Positions 27,947-37,145 of a stretch of 64,000 nt of DNA are shown here, piece by piece. Positions within the stretch are counted from its first letter, which is position 1, and every line of letters begins with the position of its first letter. This DNA comes from an uncultured Opitutales bacterium (lineage in GTDB: Bacteria; Verrucomicrobiota; Verrucomicrobiia; Opitutales; Intestinicryptomonadaceae): positions 30,680 through 94,679 of the forward strand of contig URAK01000010.1 in NCBI GenBank assembly GCA_900545705.1, given 5' to 3'. A program made the position numbers and the translations under genes. The notes beneath the pieces were generated by a model. It was given only the letters and a program-made list of their open reading frames with translations, was not told the origin of the DNA and searched no databases.

Positions 27947-28832
27947 AACTGGCGGACTTGCGCCCGAATTTTTCTGACAGCTTCAACGCCGACTCCGCGC
28001 GGTTTAAAATATAAAGATGTATGCCGGGAACCTTGGCCGAAAGCAGTTCATCTATCTGCCTCTGCGCCCACTCAAGCCCTGCGGCCGATTGCGCCGCAAC
28101 ATCGTCGCCGGCGGATGCTATGGAGTCTATTAGAGCCTGCGGAATATCCGTTGAGCACATATTTTTAAAATTCATCAGCTGCTTCATAGAAAGCGCCGGC
28201 AATAGCCCCGCAATTATCGGCTTGTCGATCCCCATTTTGCCGCATTTTTCTACAAACCTAAAATAGTGCGAATTGTCAAAGAACAGCTGGGTTGTCACAA
28301 AATCTGCGCCCGCGTCGACCTTCCGCTTTAAGTTCTCAATATCTTTTTCCAGAGTCGGGGCCTCGGGATGCTTTTCGGGATAGCCCGCGCACCCTATGCA
28401 AAAATGCGGGAATTTTGAGCGTATGTAGGCAACAAGCTCGTTCGCGTGCGCATATCCATCGGGGTTAAACGACACAGAGCCGTCCTTCGGCATGTCGCCG
28501 CGCAGAGCCATTACGTTTCTAAATCCGTAGGCGTTGAACCTGTCGAGTATCGCCGATATCTCCGCTTTCGAATGCCCGAAGCACGCCAAATGCGGCATAA
28601 CCTCAAACCCGAAAATGTCTTTTAACAGCTCCCCGTATTCAAGAGTCCTCTCGCGGCTCGAACCGCCAGCCCCGTATGTTATTGAAACAAAGTCGGGCTT
28701 CAATTCCTTCAATTTATTCGCCGTGCGCAATATTTGCCTCGCGCCTTCCTCGGTCTTGGGAGGGAAAAACTCAACCGAAAATATCGTGCCGCCGACCGAA
28801 AATTTTTCAACTATACTTTTTGTCTTTTGCAT
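27945..28832 (-). CDS. metF: Methylenetetrahydrofolate reductase
   Basis: Reduces 5,10-methylene-THF to 5-methyl-THF for methionine synthesis. 295 residues with SVEFFPPKTEEG at the N-terminus (catalytic Glu), FVSITYGAGGSSR, NVMALRGDMP, and VTTQLFFDN, all standard MetF/TIM-barrel FAD motifs. No methionine synthase or SAM-riboswitch is visible nearby. The 182-nt gap upstream (28833-29014) contains an ACGTC/GACGT hairpin and a 25-codon frame starting MALNFEKFYGLGAPCKYGD that I do not recognise. Confidence 0.95.
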   Translation of the reverse strand: MQKTKSIVEKFSVGGTIFSVEFFPPKTEEGARQILRTANKLKELKPDFVSITYGAGGSSRERTLEYGELLKDIFGFEVMPHLACFGHSKAEISAILDRFNAYGFRNVMALRGDMPKDGSVSFNPDGYAHANELVAYIRSKFPHFCIGCAGYPEKHPEAPTLEKDIENLKRKVDAGADFVTTQLFFDNSHYFRFVEKCGKMGIDKPIIAGLLPALSMKQLMNFKNMCSTDIPQALIDSIASAGDDVAAQSAAGLEWAQRQIDELLSAKVPGIHLYILNRAESALKLSEKFGRKSAS

Positions 28833-29014
28833 TAAAAAGATAATCCAATAAAATTTGTGAACGTCAATACAAAGACGTAACCATATCCCCGTATTTGCAG
28901 GGCGCGCCTAAACCGTAAAACTTTTCAAAATTCAGCGCCATATACGCGTAGTGCGCCGCGCCTGCTCCGCCAAAAATGCGCCTAACTCAAATACGGGCTG
29001 TTAGCGCGTAAAAA

Positions 29015-30088
29015 TCACTTAAACACCCTTCCGACCCTGCGCGGAATCGCGACCATCGTCTCCCACGGAATGCGCCGTGTCCATCGGCTGTAATCAACGA
29101 GGGAAATCTCAAGGCCGTCCTGCTCGCCTATGAATGTGACAGCATCGCCCACTTTGACATCTTTTGCAGAATCGACGCAAATGACGGTTTCGTCGAGCCC
29201 GACATTGCCGAGTATCGGGCATTTCGCCCCACCCGCAATAACTCTCGCCTTGTCTGTAAAGCCCGACGGCACTCCGTCGGCGTATCCCGCAGCGACAGTC
29301 GCTATCCTTTTGCCGGCGCGCGAAGACACCGCGAGTATCCTCGACCTGAAAGAAAGCACCGATTGAAGTTTAACACCTTCGTATTCGCCCTCTGCAAAAG
29401 GATTTATCCCATACTGCAACAGCCCCATTCTGACGGCGTTGAAAGGAGGCTCGACTTTCATATACCGAAGCGCCGCACTGTTGTGCAAATGCACGAGCAT
29501 GCCGCTCAAATCGAAATGCGACACCACTTCGCGGAAAATTCCAAACTGCCTTTTCGTGTATTCGGCATCGTCGTCGGCACTGGACAGATGCGAAAATATA
29601 CCCGTCACCTTTATACCTTCCAATCCGAGGATTTTTTTTATTTCCTCGACGGCGCGCTCATGCCAAATACCTGCGCGGCCCATTCCAGTATCGAGCTTTA
29701 TGTGCACTCCTAGCGTCTTTCCGCGCGAGCGCGCAAGATCCGCAAAGGCCGCCGCCTCCGAATAAGATGAAACCGCCGGTGTCGCCCCGTAATCGAAAAC
29801 GAGCGGCCGTTCTTGGGCAAGCACCGGACTTAGAACCAAGACGGGCTTGTCGGGTATGATTTCGCGGACTCTTGAAGCCTCGTATAAGTTTGCGACTGCA
29901 AATATGTCCGCACCTCCCCTTGCGAAGCGTACAAGGGCATGCGGCATACAGTGCCCGTATGCGTCGGCCTTCACAACGCAAACATATTTCACGCCCTCAG
30001 GCAGCGTTGATTTTATACTGCGGACATTCGACTCCAAACGCTGGAAGTCGATTTCTATCCAAGATCTCAATGGCAAGCGGCTATTCAC
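29015..30088 (-). CDS. alr: Alanine racemase
   Basis: PLP enzyme that makes D-alanine for peptidoglycan. 357 residues from a GTG start. The PLP lysine is in VVKADAYGH; the following residue, normally Gly, is Cys here. Other landmarks are HIKLDTGMGRAG, HLHNSAA, RMGLLQYGI and AAGYADGVPSGF with the catalytic tyrosine region. The frame is intact and of normal length, so it is probably active. Upstream gene on the same strand as metF but separated by 182 nt. Confidence 0.94.
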   Translation of the reverse strand: MNSRLPLRSWIEIDFQRLESNVRSIKSTLPEGVKYVCVVKADAYGHCMPHALVRFARGGADIFAVANLYEASRVREIIPDKPVLVLSPVLAQERPLVFDYGATPAVSSYSEAAAFADLARSRGKTLGVHIKLDTGMGRAGIWHERAVEEIKKILGLEGIKVTGIFSHLSSADDDAEYTKRQFGIFREVVSHFDLSGMLVHLHNSAALRYMKVEPPFNAVRMGLLQYGINPFAEGEYEGVKLQSVLSFRSRILAVSSRAGKRIATVAAGYADGVPSGFTDKARVIAGGAKCPILGNVGLDETVICVDSAKDVKVGDAVTFIGEQDGLEISLVDYSRWTRRIPWETMVAIPRRVGRVFK

Positions 30089-30205
30089 TGTTTTCTAACT
30101 TTCTCCAACCGAATATAAAAAAAGTCAAAATTAAAATCCTCATCTTTGCCCCATAGATTTTTTTAAGCCTTGACCAAGCTTTTATGCGTATATTATCTTA
30201 AATAA

Positions 30206-30610
30206 ATGTTGTTCGGACGCTTTTTTAAAAAACTGTTCACTCGTAACACCCCCGCAAAAGACACCGGCGACAGGGGAGAAAGCGCAGCAGCACGGTTTCT
30301 AAAAAAACGCGGAATGAAGATAGTAGCCCGAAACTATAGATGCGGCAGGCACGAGATTGACATCATCGCTTTTGACGGCAACTGCGCAGTGTTCGTCGAG
30401 GTTAAAACCCGTTCCGAAAACTCCGTGGTGGACGGCTATTACGCGGCTCTTTCGCAGGCTAAAAAGCGGAGCGTAAAACATTGCGCTAAACGCTTTCTGG
30501 CATCTGTGCGCCCACGCCCTGCTTCGTGGAGATACGATGTAGTCGACGTTCGCATTTTGGAAAATTCCGGCAAAGAAACAATAAGCCATTTTGAAAACGT
30601 ACCAATATAA
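30206..30610 (+). CDS. yraN: YraN-family (UPF0102) endonuclease-fold protein
   Basis: 134 residues with GDRGESAAARFLKKRG, NYRCGRHEIDIIA and VFVEVKTRS: the E-D-ExK layout of the restriction-endonuclease fold, as in Holliday-junction resolvase-like YraN proteins. Cellular role not firmly known. Only 3 nt separate it from the next gene, so the secreted glycosidase may be co-transcribed. Confidence 0.9.
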   Translation: MLFGRFFKKLFTRNTPAKDTGDRGESAAARFLKKRGMKIVARNYRCGRHEIDIIAFDGNCAVFVEVKTRSENSVVDGYYAALSQAKKRSVKHCAKRFLASVRPRPASWRYDVVDVRILENSGKETISHFENVPI

Positions 30611-30613
30611 ATT

Positions 30614-33600
30614 ATGAAAAAGTTAATCGCAATACTCGCTACGGCGCTATGTTCAATATGCCTTAACGCCCAGCAATTCGGAAATTTTGAAGTGAGGAAC
30701 TTCAATCTGGCGCTGGGCGCTGAATACGTTTCCTTTACTTACTATGATACAAACTGGAACGGACTTTCATTAAAATATTTAGCGAAACCAATGGAAGGAT
30801 TCCCTAAATATGAAAAAGGGAAATTCTATGATTTGCAGACAGACCTCTTTGCGAGGTTGGACAATCTGGGAACGCTGTCGCAAAAGTTTACTTTCTCCGG
30901 CCGCAACACTTGCCAGCTGTCTGCAACAATGAAAACTAGCGAAGCTGCAAAGTACAACGACATTTCCTATGCGTTTAGCTTCCCAATCAGCGAATCCAAA
31001 CTTCAATTAGACAACCTAACCATAATACCGGAAGAATCTAAAAAGCTCCAAAAAGTATTTAACGCCAAAAGAGTAAACGTAGAATGCGCGTATGGGAACG
31101 TCGTATTTGAGGGAGATTTGAAGCTGCTCGTGCAGGATAACCGCATATTTGGGGGCACGACATATTCCCTCAGATTTATGCCCCGCAAAGAAGGCAACAC
31201 TCTTACTTGGAACTTAAAAATATCTTTCGAAAGGCCCGACGGCTCGCAAATATACATGGGCAAAGAGTCCGCAAAAAGCCTCGATATCCCAAACCTCCCG
31301 CGCGGTACGCTCAAGCTCGGCGGCGTAAAATTCGCGTTTTCAAATCCGGGAGGAAACGGACTTGTCGTAGCGCCCGGGAAAGAGCTTAAATTGCCCGCGA
31401 AAAACCCCGCAAAATACCTTTTTATATTGGGCGGCTTCGCCTCCGCAGACGAACTCTCGCCTGAAGAATTCGCCGAAGCTGAAATATCTTTTGCCGACGG
31501 TAAAAAACAAACACTCAAAATCTCCTCCGAAAATTCTGGAGCCATTCGCGATTTAAAAAGTTCTGACAACTCGAATGTCGTCTGGACTTCGAGAGTCGGG
31601 GCAAAAACATACAACATCTTCGGCACGAGGCTGGATTTGGACGCTTCAAACGCAACGTCGGTCACCATAAAAAACCGCTCGGAGTCAGACTTTAAAATCG
31701 CCGCGGCAACATTCAGCCCAGTAGGAATATCCATAAATAAAATCAAAGGGAAGTTTATAACGCAATCCAAGGAATACTTCCCGTTTGAGCCACCAAGAAG
31801 CGTCGTAAAATCCTCGCCGCTCGACTTCTCGTGGCTGCTCGACGCTCCCGCAGGCAAATACGGTTTTGCGAAAGCCCGCGGAGGGGAAATATATTTTGAA
31901 AACCGTCCGGACAAACCAGTGCGATTCTACGGCAACAACCTATGTTTCACGGCAAACTACCCCGACAAGGAAAATGCCGACAAGCTCGCGGACGCCTTTG
32001 CCGCCGCGGGTTACAATATAATGAGAATCCACCATTATGACGAACCGATAATAGATAAGTCTTCGCCCGGACGCCTCGGGTTCGACCCCGACAAGCTCGA
32101 CAAGCTCGACTATCTCCTCGCGGCAATGAAAAAGCGCGGCATATACATAACCACCGACCTCTACGTTTCAAGAGTTCTCGCCGACGACGCCGTAGAAAAG
32201 GATATCGGCTGGGACAAGTCCATGACGGCAAACAAAGCGGCTTTCTTCGTTTCAAGAAAAGCAGTCGAGAATTGGCAGACTTTCTCAAAAACTCTGCTAA
32301 ACCACGTAAATCCCTATACCGGGCTTGCCTGGAAGGACGATCCCGCGATAGTCTCAATCAGCCTCGTAAACGAAAATACAATATTCGGTTCTTCAAATGC
32401 CATGTTCTCGCACTTTGAAAAACTCTTCAACAAATGGCTCGAAGCAAAATCAATAACTGCAAACGACAAAGACAGAAGTTTCCTGCGCAAAATTTTCCTT
32501 TCGGAAGTATACGGGAATTTTTATAAAGAACAAAAAGCGTTCTTAGATTCCCTCGGCGTGCGCGCAATGATAACCGACCAGAATTTCTGGGAGGGATACA
32601 GCGTGACTTTGATGCGCAAAAATTACGACATTGTCGATACCCACAGATACTATGGGCACCCGTCATTCATAGAAAAGCCGTGGTCGCTGCCGGCTAAAAT
32701 GAAAAATACAAGCTCGATTTCGGAATACGGCGGCTGCATAAGCCTAAGCGACTGCCAAATAGCCGGGAAGCCATTTTCTATAACAGAATGGAACTATGTA
32801 AATAACAACGACCATTGCGCGGAAGGGGCGTTCCTCGTGGGAGCCTACGGCTCGCTCCATAGATGGGATATGCTTTGCCGATTCGCGTATGCGCATGCAA
32901 CCGTAAATTTCGCGAACCCGGTATGGACAACAACCTATTTCGACGCCAATATAGTTTCGCTGCTGTCCGACCGAGCCGGAGCGCTTTTCTATCTAAGGGA
33001 AGACGTAAAGCCTTCCGACATTACCATAACATCATTCCTCCCCGAAGACTACCTTACGCGCCCAGATTCGGAAAAGAACTCCCAATCTCCCCTATTGAGG
33101 CGCATAGGCCTTTACGCCGCAACAGAGGTTGAAATAAATCCCACGCCATCAGGATTTAAAATTCCTCAAAATTCGCCTTTCGCAGTCGCGGCGGAAAAGG
33201 CAGTCATCGAGCAGAATAAATTTGAAAAACCCGTAATTCTCGATTCGAGAGCCAACCTTCCCGAGCTTTCAAAACTTACGGGCGGCAAACTGGACGTCGA
33301 GAATGAGAGGTATGAATCCTCAACCTCAGAAATGGTTTTGGACAAGAAAAACGAGACTTGGCAACTTGTCACCCCCAGAAGCGAAGCGTTCATAGGCCCA
33401 AAGGGTAAATCGTTTAAGGGCAATTTTTCTGAGATAAGAAATTCGCGCGGCTGGAGCGCAACATTGGTTTCAAGCATAGACAATAATCCGCTCAAAGACA
33501 GCTCCAAGATTCTAATACTGCACCTAAGCGACATAAAAAACACCAATATGCGCTTTGACGACCCAGAGATGACAATTCTTCGCGACAACGGAACAAAACC

Positions 33601-33796
33601 CCTCTTGGCAAGAAAGACAGACATCATTGTGAAGTTCAAAAACCCAATGGAAGGCTGGAAACTATACGCCCTTAACAACGACGGAACGCGCGGCGATGAA
33701 ATCGAAATGGATAGGACCGCTGAGATGGCATCGGTCAGGCTCTCGACTGTAAAGGGAAGGACGGTCATTTTCGCATACGAACTCGTAAAAGAATAG
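30614..33796 (+). CDS. Large secreted glycosidase, clan GH-A-like
   Basis: 1060 residues with a signal peptide (1-19, CLNAQ end). Residues about 20-370 are beta-rich. A TIM-barrel domain follows (about 415-800): PVRFYGNNLCF, AAGYNIMRIHHYDEP, GIYITTDLYVSR, SLVNENTIFGSS with a candidate acid/base Glu after Asn, and FSITEWNYVNNND with a candidate nucleophile Glu. This NE/TEW pattern is that of GH5-type and related clan GH-A enzymes. The C-terminus (about 850-1060) looks like a beta-sandwich. The substrate is unknown; a beta-linked polysaccharide is likely. The next gene to the right begins a gene-poor stretch. Confidence 0.75.
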   Translation: MKKLIAILATALCSICLNAQQFGNFEVRNFNLALGAEYVSFTYYDTNWNGLSLKYLAKPMEGFPKYEKGKFYDLQTDLFARLDNLGTLSQKFTFSGRNTCQLSATMKTSEAAKYNDISYAFSFPISESKLQLDNLTIIPEESKKLQKVFNAKRVNVECAYGNVVFEGDLKLLVQDNRIFGGTTYSLRFMPRKEGNTLTWNLKISFERPDGSQIYMGKESAKSLDIPNLPRGTLKLGGVKFAFSNPGGNGLVVAPGKELKLPAKNPAKYLFILGGFASADELSPEEFAEAEISFADGKKQTLKISSENSGAIRDLKSSDNSNVVWTSRVGAKTYNIFGTRLDLDASNATSVTIKNRSESDFKIAAATFSPVGISINKIKGKFITQSKEYFPFEPPRSVVKSSPLDFSWLLDAPAGKYGFAKARGGEIYFENRPDKPVRFYGNNLCFTANYPDKENADKLADAFAAAGYNIMRIHHYDEPIIDKSSPGRLGFDPDKLDKLDYLLAAMKKRGIYITTDLYVSRVLADDAVEKDIGWDKSMTANKAAFFVSRKAVENWQTFSKTLLNHVNPYTGLAWKDDPAIVSISLVNENTIFGSSNAMFSHFEKLFNKWLEAKSITANDKDRSFLRKIFLSEVYGNFYKEQKAFLDSLGVRAMITDQNFWEGYSVTLMRKNYDIVDTHRYYGHPSFIEKPWSLPAKMKNTSSISEYGGCISLSDCQIAGKPFSITEWNYVNNNDHCAEGAFLVGAYGSLHRWDMLCRFAYAHATVNFANPVWTTTYFDANIVSLLSDRAGALFYLREDVKPSDITITSFLPEDYLTRPDSEKNSQSPLLRRIGLYAATEVEINPTPSGFKIPQNSPFAVAAEKAVIEQNKFEKPVILDSRANLPELSKLTGGKLDVENERYESSTSEMVLDKKNETWQLVTPRSEAFIGPKGKSFKGNFSEIRNSRGWSATLVSSIDNNPLKDSSKILILHLSDIKNTNMRFDDPEMTILRDNGTKPLLARKTDIIVKFKNPMEGWKLYALNNDGTRGDEIEMDRTAEMASVRLSTVKGRTVIFAYELVKE

Positions 33797-33818
33797 CCCC
33801 TCTCTCCATAGAAAAAGG

Positions 33819-33847
33819 CTCCGTCCATTCGGGCGGAGTTTTTTTTT
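33819..33847 (+). terminator. Intrinsic terminator
   Basis: CTCCGTCC/GGGCGGAG stem (one G-T pair) with an ATTC loop and nine T residues, 22 nt after the glycosidase stop. Confidence 0.9.
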
Positions 33848-34296
33848 GCGGCGGATTAGAGCGGTGTGAAATTTTTACCAGTATACCAAGTTTGCCGAAA
33901 TTTGCCGCCGGGTAAAATTTTTCGCCAAACCGCCCGATTTATAAAAAATCGCGTTCCGCAATTTTAATAAAAAAAATTATCGGCAATAATAAACTCCCGC
34001 TCTACAAAACGTCTGCGTTCTCCTCTTGGATAGTGGGCGGGCGGCTTAAATAATGACGGCCTATGGATACTCTCAGGTTTCCGAATCGAAATTTTATTTT
34101 TTTCGGACTGTAAAGAGGAATTTTCATTCGCGCACGCTAAGGCTTTTGTAGAGCCAAAACTTTTTTATTTTGCAAAAAACTTTTTAATATCAAAAAAAAG
34201 ATAATACTAAAAAAATATGAGCTACGACAATTATTTAAAATAGAATCAAGAATTTGCGGCAAGACAAAAGGGGAAATTCCCTGCGCCTGTTCGACC
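33848..34296. other. Gene-free intergenic stretch
   Basis: About 450 nt. Mixed AT-rich sequence with short echoes of the repeats near 18.7 and 24 kb (CCAAGTTTGCCGAAATTTGCCGCC; TTTTAATAAAAAAAATTATC). No gene or hairpin I can support. Confidence 0.4.
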
Positions 34297-34524
34297 ATGG
34301 CCACTACTGCGCCGGCTAAAACGCCTGTTAACAATGATACAACTATACTGACAGCCATTGCATTATATATAATACTTGCATTAAGCCTACCAATAACCTT
34401 AAACGCACTTGCTAGAACTTATTTTGGCAACGACGCAATCATAATCGCGATAATATTAGCGTGCGTTATATCGTTGTTTCCGTCGGTCTTGCTCTTTGCG
34501 CTTGGAGACATCGTCAAATATTAA
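34297..34524 (+). CDS. Small two-helix membrane protein (tentative)
   Basis: 75 residues, MATTAPAKTPVNND followed by two hydrophobic segments (about 17-38, ILTAIALYIILALSLPITL; about 47-70, IIIAIILACVISLFPSVLLFALG) separated by a short polar loop. The clean two-helix pattern is unlikely by chance in this AT-rich gap, but there is no strong ribosome site and no family match I know. Confidence 0.4.
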   Translation: MATTAPAKTPVNNDTTILTAIALYIILALSLPITLNALARTYFGNDAIIIAIILACVISLFPSVLLFALGDIVKY

Positions 34525-34611
34525 AAAATAGTCTCCGACAACCCTCAAAAGCGACCACGTTCGCAACCGTTTTGCAACTAAAATTCATAAGCCATTTATT
34601 CACGTAAAACA

Positions 34612-36981
34612 TCATTCTATTTCAAAATCAAGCGGCGGAATTTTATCTACAAGAAACATTCCCCTCCAATGCTTGCCGAGCAGATTCACTACAAAACGCC
34701 CTTTCGCAGGCTTTGCGTTTTCCGAGCAGGATATTTCCAACACGAGCCTGCTGTTGCGTATCGAAAAACTTTTTATGGAAAGCCCATCGGGAGCGTCTTG
34801 AAACTCCGCTTTTGGGAGATTGCCAAACTTCGCCGGAGAAGCCCCGACATCTATCGAAACAGTCCCGCCTCTTTTTATTTTTATCGGCGTTGCAACTTTC
34901 GAGATATCCGGGCGTATCGCGTCAAACCCACGCCCAAAAATATTCCACAAATTTACACTCCCCCACATTCCTACCGCAGGAACATAGTGGCGGTAATAAA
35001 ACGCCTGCATCATATCCTCGCAGGGAACCGACTCCCTCACTATGCTTCCGTGCGGAAAGTCAGCCTTGCCGGCAACCGACATCTTAAATACTTTCTTGGC
35101 TGCGCCCTTCGGGATTTTTACGCCGACATCCGCATACTTTGCGCCAGCCGGTATTTCGGCTCCGTACACTTCGGTTCCCTCCGGGAGCCCGTCAACTTTT
35201 AAGGCTATTGGGTAGTCTTCTATGCCGTCCGCGCGGAATGCGTAAACTCTGAACACGGTCGTGCGTCCGGGAAGAAAATTTAGGGAGCTCGGCACGCTTC
35301 TTAGTTCGAAATCTGGGCGAGGCCTCCGAACTTCAAGGCGGTATGCGTGCGCAGGCGAAAACCCGCCCGTCAAATCCTCCACGCGGACAAAAAATGTGCC
35401 GGTAAAAGGAGGCGTGAATATCATCCGGGAATCCGTATGCGCCGTAACAAACCCGCATGACAAATCTTCAAAATCGTCAGCCCTCGCAAGGATTTTCCCG
35501 GACGAGTCGGCGACCGTCAAATAGGTGTCTATCGGAGAGCCAAGCCGGCGGGCGCGCGTCTCTATTACTATCTTATCGCCCTGCGCGGCGTCGAATTTAT
35601 ACGAGTCCCTCTGTCCTTTTTTCAGTATGCGCCCGTACGCCGCTTCCGGAGGGTTTAAAGTCACCGAAGGAAGTATTTCGGCAGCCCCGCCGACAATCTT
35701 TGAGGACTCCGCCGCAGACAACTTGCAACGCTCCGGAGAGTATTTTATTTTTAATTCGGGAATGCTCTCACAGCCGAAATCAGGAGAAAACTCCCCCACG
35801 CCCGCCGGAATATCTATTTTAATTTTATTCTTTTCGAGGTTTGCGCCCCCGACTTCAAACTCCCTATCCTCCCCGGACGCGCCTCCAATCGGGAAAATGT
35901 ATTCCACAAATGGGCGCGTGGAAATCGACATTCTGTAAACGAAATCCTCGCGGCTCCGGTAAATCGCGTCGAAAATTTCCGCACGGTAAACGCCATTTTC
36001 CGGGATTTTAAAAGACAAATGCGGATCAGGCCTATGGGAAAAGTCGTCGCAATACGCAACCTCTTTGCCGCGAGAATCCGTGACGCGGACAACCGGCTGG
36101 AACCACCCGGGGACGGCGTCGGATATGTATGGAAGCAGCATTCTGCCCCAAACGTCGATGACGACCGTCTCACCCTTGCGCGCGTAGAAGGAGTATGCGT
36201 CAGTTTTGGCCTCGGTAATCTGTCCGTTTACAACCACAGGCATATCCACAAAAAACTCGTTTCCCTCTCCCGGATACATCAGCGGATCCACCCACGAGCG
36301 TATGCCAAGCTTCCCCCAATTTGCAGGGAGCTTTATGCGCTTTCTTGCGGTATCGCGCAATGAAGGTTTCACAAATTCGTCTGTATCGGATATGACAAAC
36401 CTTGCCGGATTTGAAAGTCCGCGCCTTGATTTCACGAGAATATTGCGCATTCCCTTTTTGGCGTCCGGCGAAACTGTGATTTCAAATTCTACAGTTTCCG
36501 CCATTGGGTCGGAGGAGACTTTTCTCAGATACACCGACGCGTCCGCAGCGGCGAGCTTATCCATTATTTCCTTGTCGGCGTTGACCAATTTTCTCAAATA
36601 TGCCTGCCCGCCGTCCTCGAATTTCTTCATCTCCTCGACAACTTCGGGATGTTTTTTTACAAACTCCTCCTCCAACTTATTTCTAAGCCCGAAATAATTG
36701 CCGGACTTTAACGGCACAGTCACTTCGCAGACCCCTGTTTCGATTCCTTCGCCAGTTATGTACACATCTGTGACGCCGTTAAAATTTCTGCCGCCTACGG
36801 TGATTTTAACAGTTTCGCCGGCTTTCGCGCCCGCGGGATATACATACGCTATATTTGGAACGTCGCTTTCCTGCGCGACAAGCGGAAAGGCGAACGCAGC
36901 GCAAGCTATCGCAAAAGCTAAAAGTCTTCCAATTCTAAAAAACGCGGAAAGTGCGAATCGATAAGTTTGCGGGCGCTTCAT
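34612..36981 (-). CDS. Secreted IPT/TIG- and PPC-domain protein of a DUF1501-type operon
   Basis: 789 residues from the ATG at 36981, chosen because a signal peptide follows at once (about 15-37, ending PLVAQ). A start at 37152 overlapping the previous stop (ATGTTAG) is possible and would add 57 residues. After the signal: a TIG/IPT-like fold (YVYPAGAKAGETVKITVGG), then bacterial pre-peptidase C-terminal (PPC) modules (DAYSFYARKGETVVIDVWG; DSYKFDAAQGDKIVIETRA) typical of planctomycete and verrucomicrobial exported proteins. No catalytic domain is seen. Last gene of a three-gene operon, probably an extracellular partner of the other two. Confidence 0.72.
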   Translation of the reverse strand: MKRPQTYRFALSAFFRIGRLLAFAIACAAFAFPLVAQESDVPNIAYVYPAGAKAGETVKITVGGRNFNGVTDVYITGEGIETGVCEVTVPLKSGNYFGLRNKLEEEFVKKHPEVVEEMKKFEDGGQAYLRKLVNADKEIMDKLAAADASVYLRKVSSDPMAETVEFEITVSPDAKKGMRNILVKSRRGLSNPARFVISDTDEFVKPSLRDTARKRIKLPANWGKLGIRSWVDPLMYPGEGNEFFVDMPVVVNGQITEAKTDAYSFYARKGETVVIDVWGRMLLPYISDAVPGWFQPVVRVTDSRGKEVAYCDDFSHRPDPHLSFKIPENGVYRAEIFDAIYRSREDFVYRMSISTRPFVEYIFPIGGASGEDREFEVGGANLEKNKIKIDIPAGVGEFSPDFGCESIPELKIKYSPERCKLSAAESSKIVGGAAEILPSVTLNPPEAAYGRILKKGQRDSYKFDAAQGDKIVIETRARRLGSPIDTYLTVADSSGKILARADDFEDLSCGFVTAHTDSRMIFTPPFTGTFFVRVEDLTGGFSPAHAYRLEVRRPRPDFELRSVPSSLNFLPGRTTVFRVYAFRADGIEDYPIALKVDGLPEGTEVYGAEIPAGAKYADVGVKIPKGAAKKVFKMSVAGKADFPHGSIVRESVPCEDMMQAFYYRHYVPAVGMWGSVNLWNIFGRGFDAIRPDISKVATPIKIKRGGTVSIDVGASPAKFGNLPKAEFQDAPDGLSIKSFSIRNSRLVLEISCSENAKPAKGRFVVNLLGKHWRGMFLVDKIPPLDFEIE

Positions 36982-37145
36982 TTGCCTGCCGCAGGCCTTA
37001 CGCCCATCGCGGCACAAAAAAGATTTAAGCATCTCTATATTTTTTTCGCCGCGCCGCAATTCCCATAAAATCTGAGGATTTTTCCCGCCCGCAAATTTTG
37101 CACTGCGCGCAGACGCTTCCCATCCCGCAAGTTTTTTAAAAAAGA

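Noticed and set aside
28833..29014. SAM riboswitch before metF
   Set aside because: The gap has a short hairpin but none of the conserved SAM-I/II core I would expect, and no leader terminator.
31003..31914. 303-codon minus-strand frame inside the large glycosidase
   Set aside because: Antisense shadow; the sense frame has a signal peptide and GH-A motifs.
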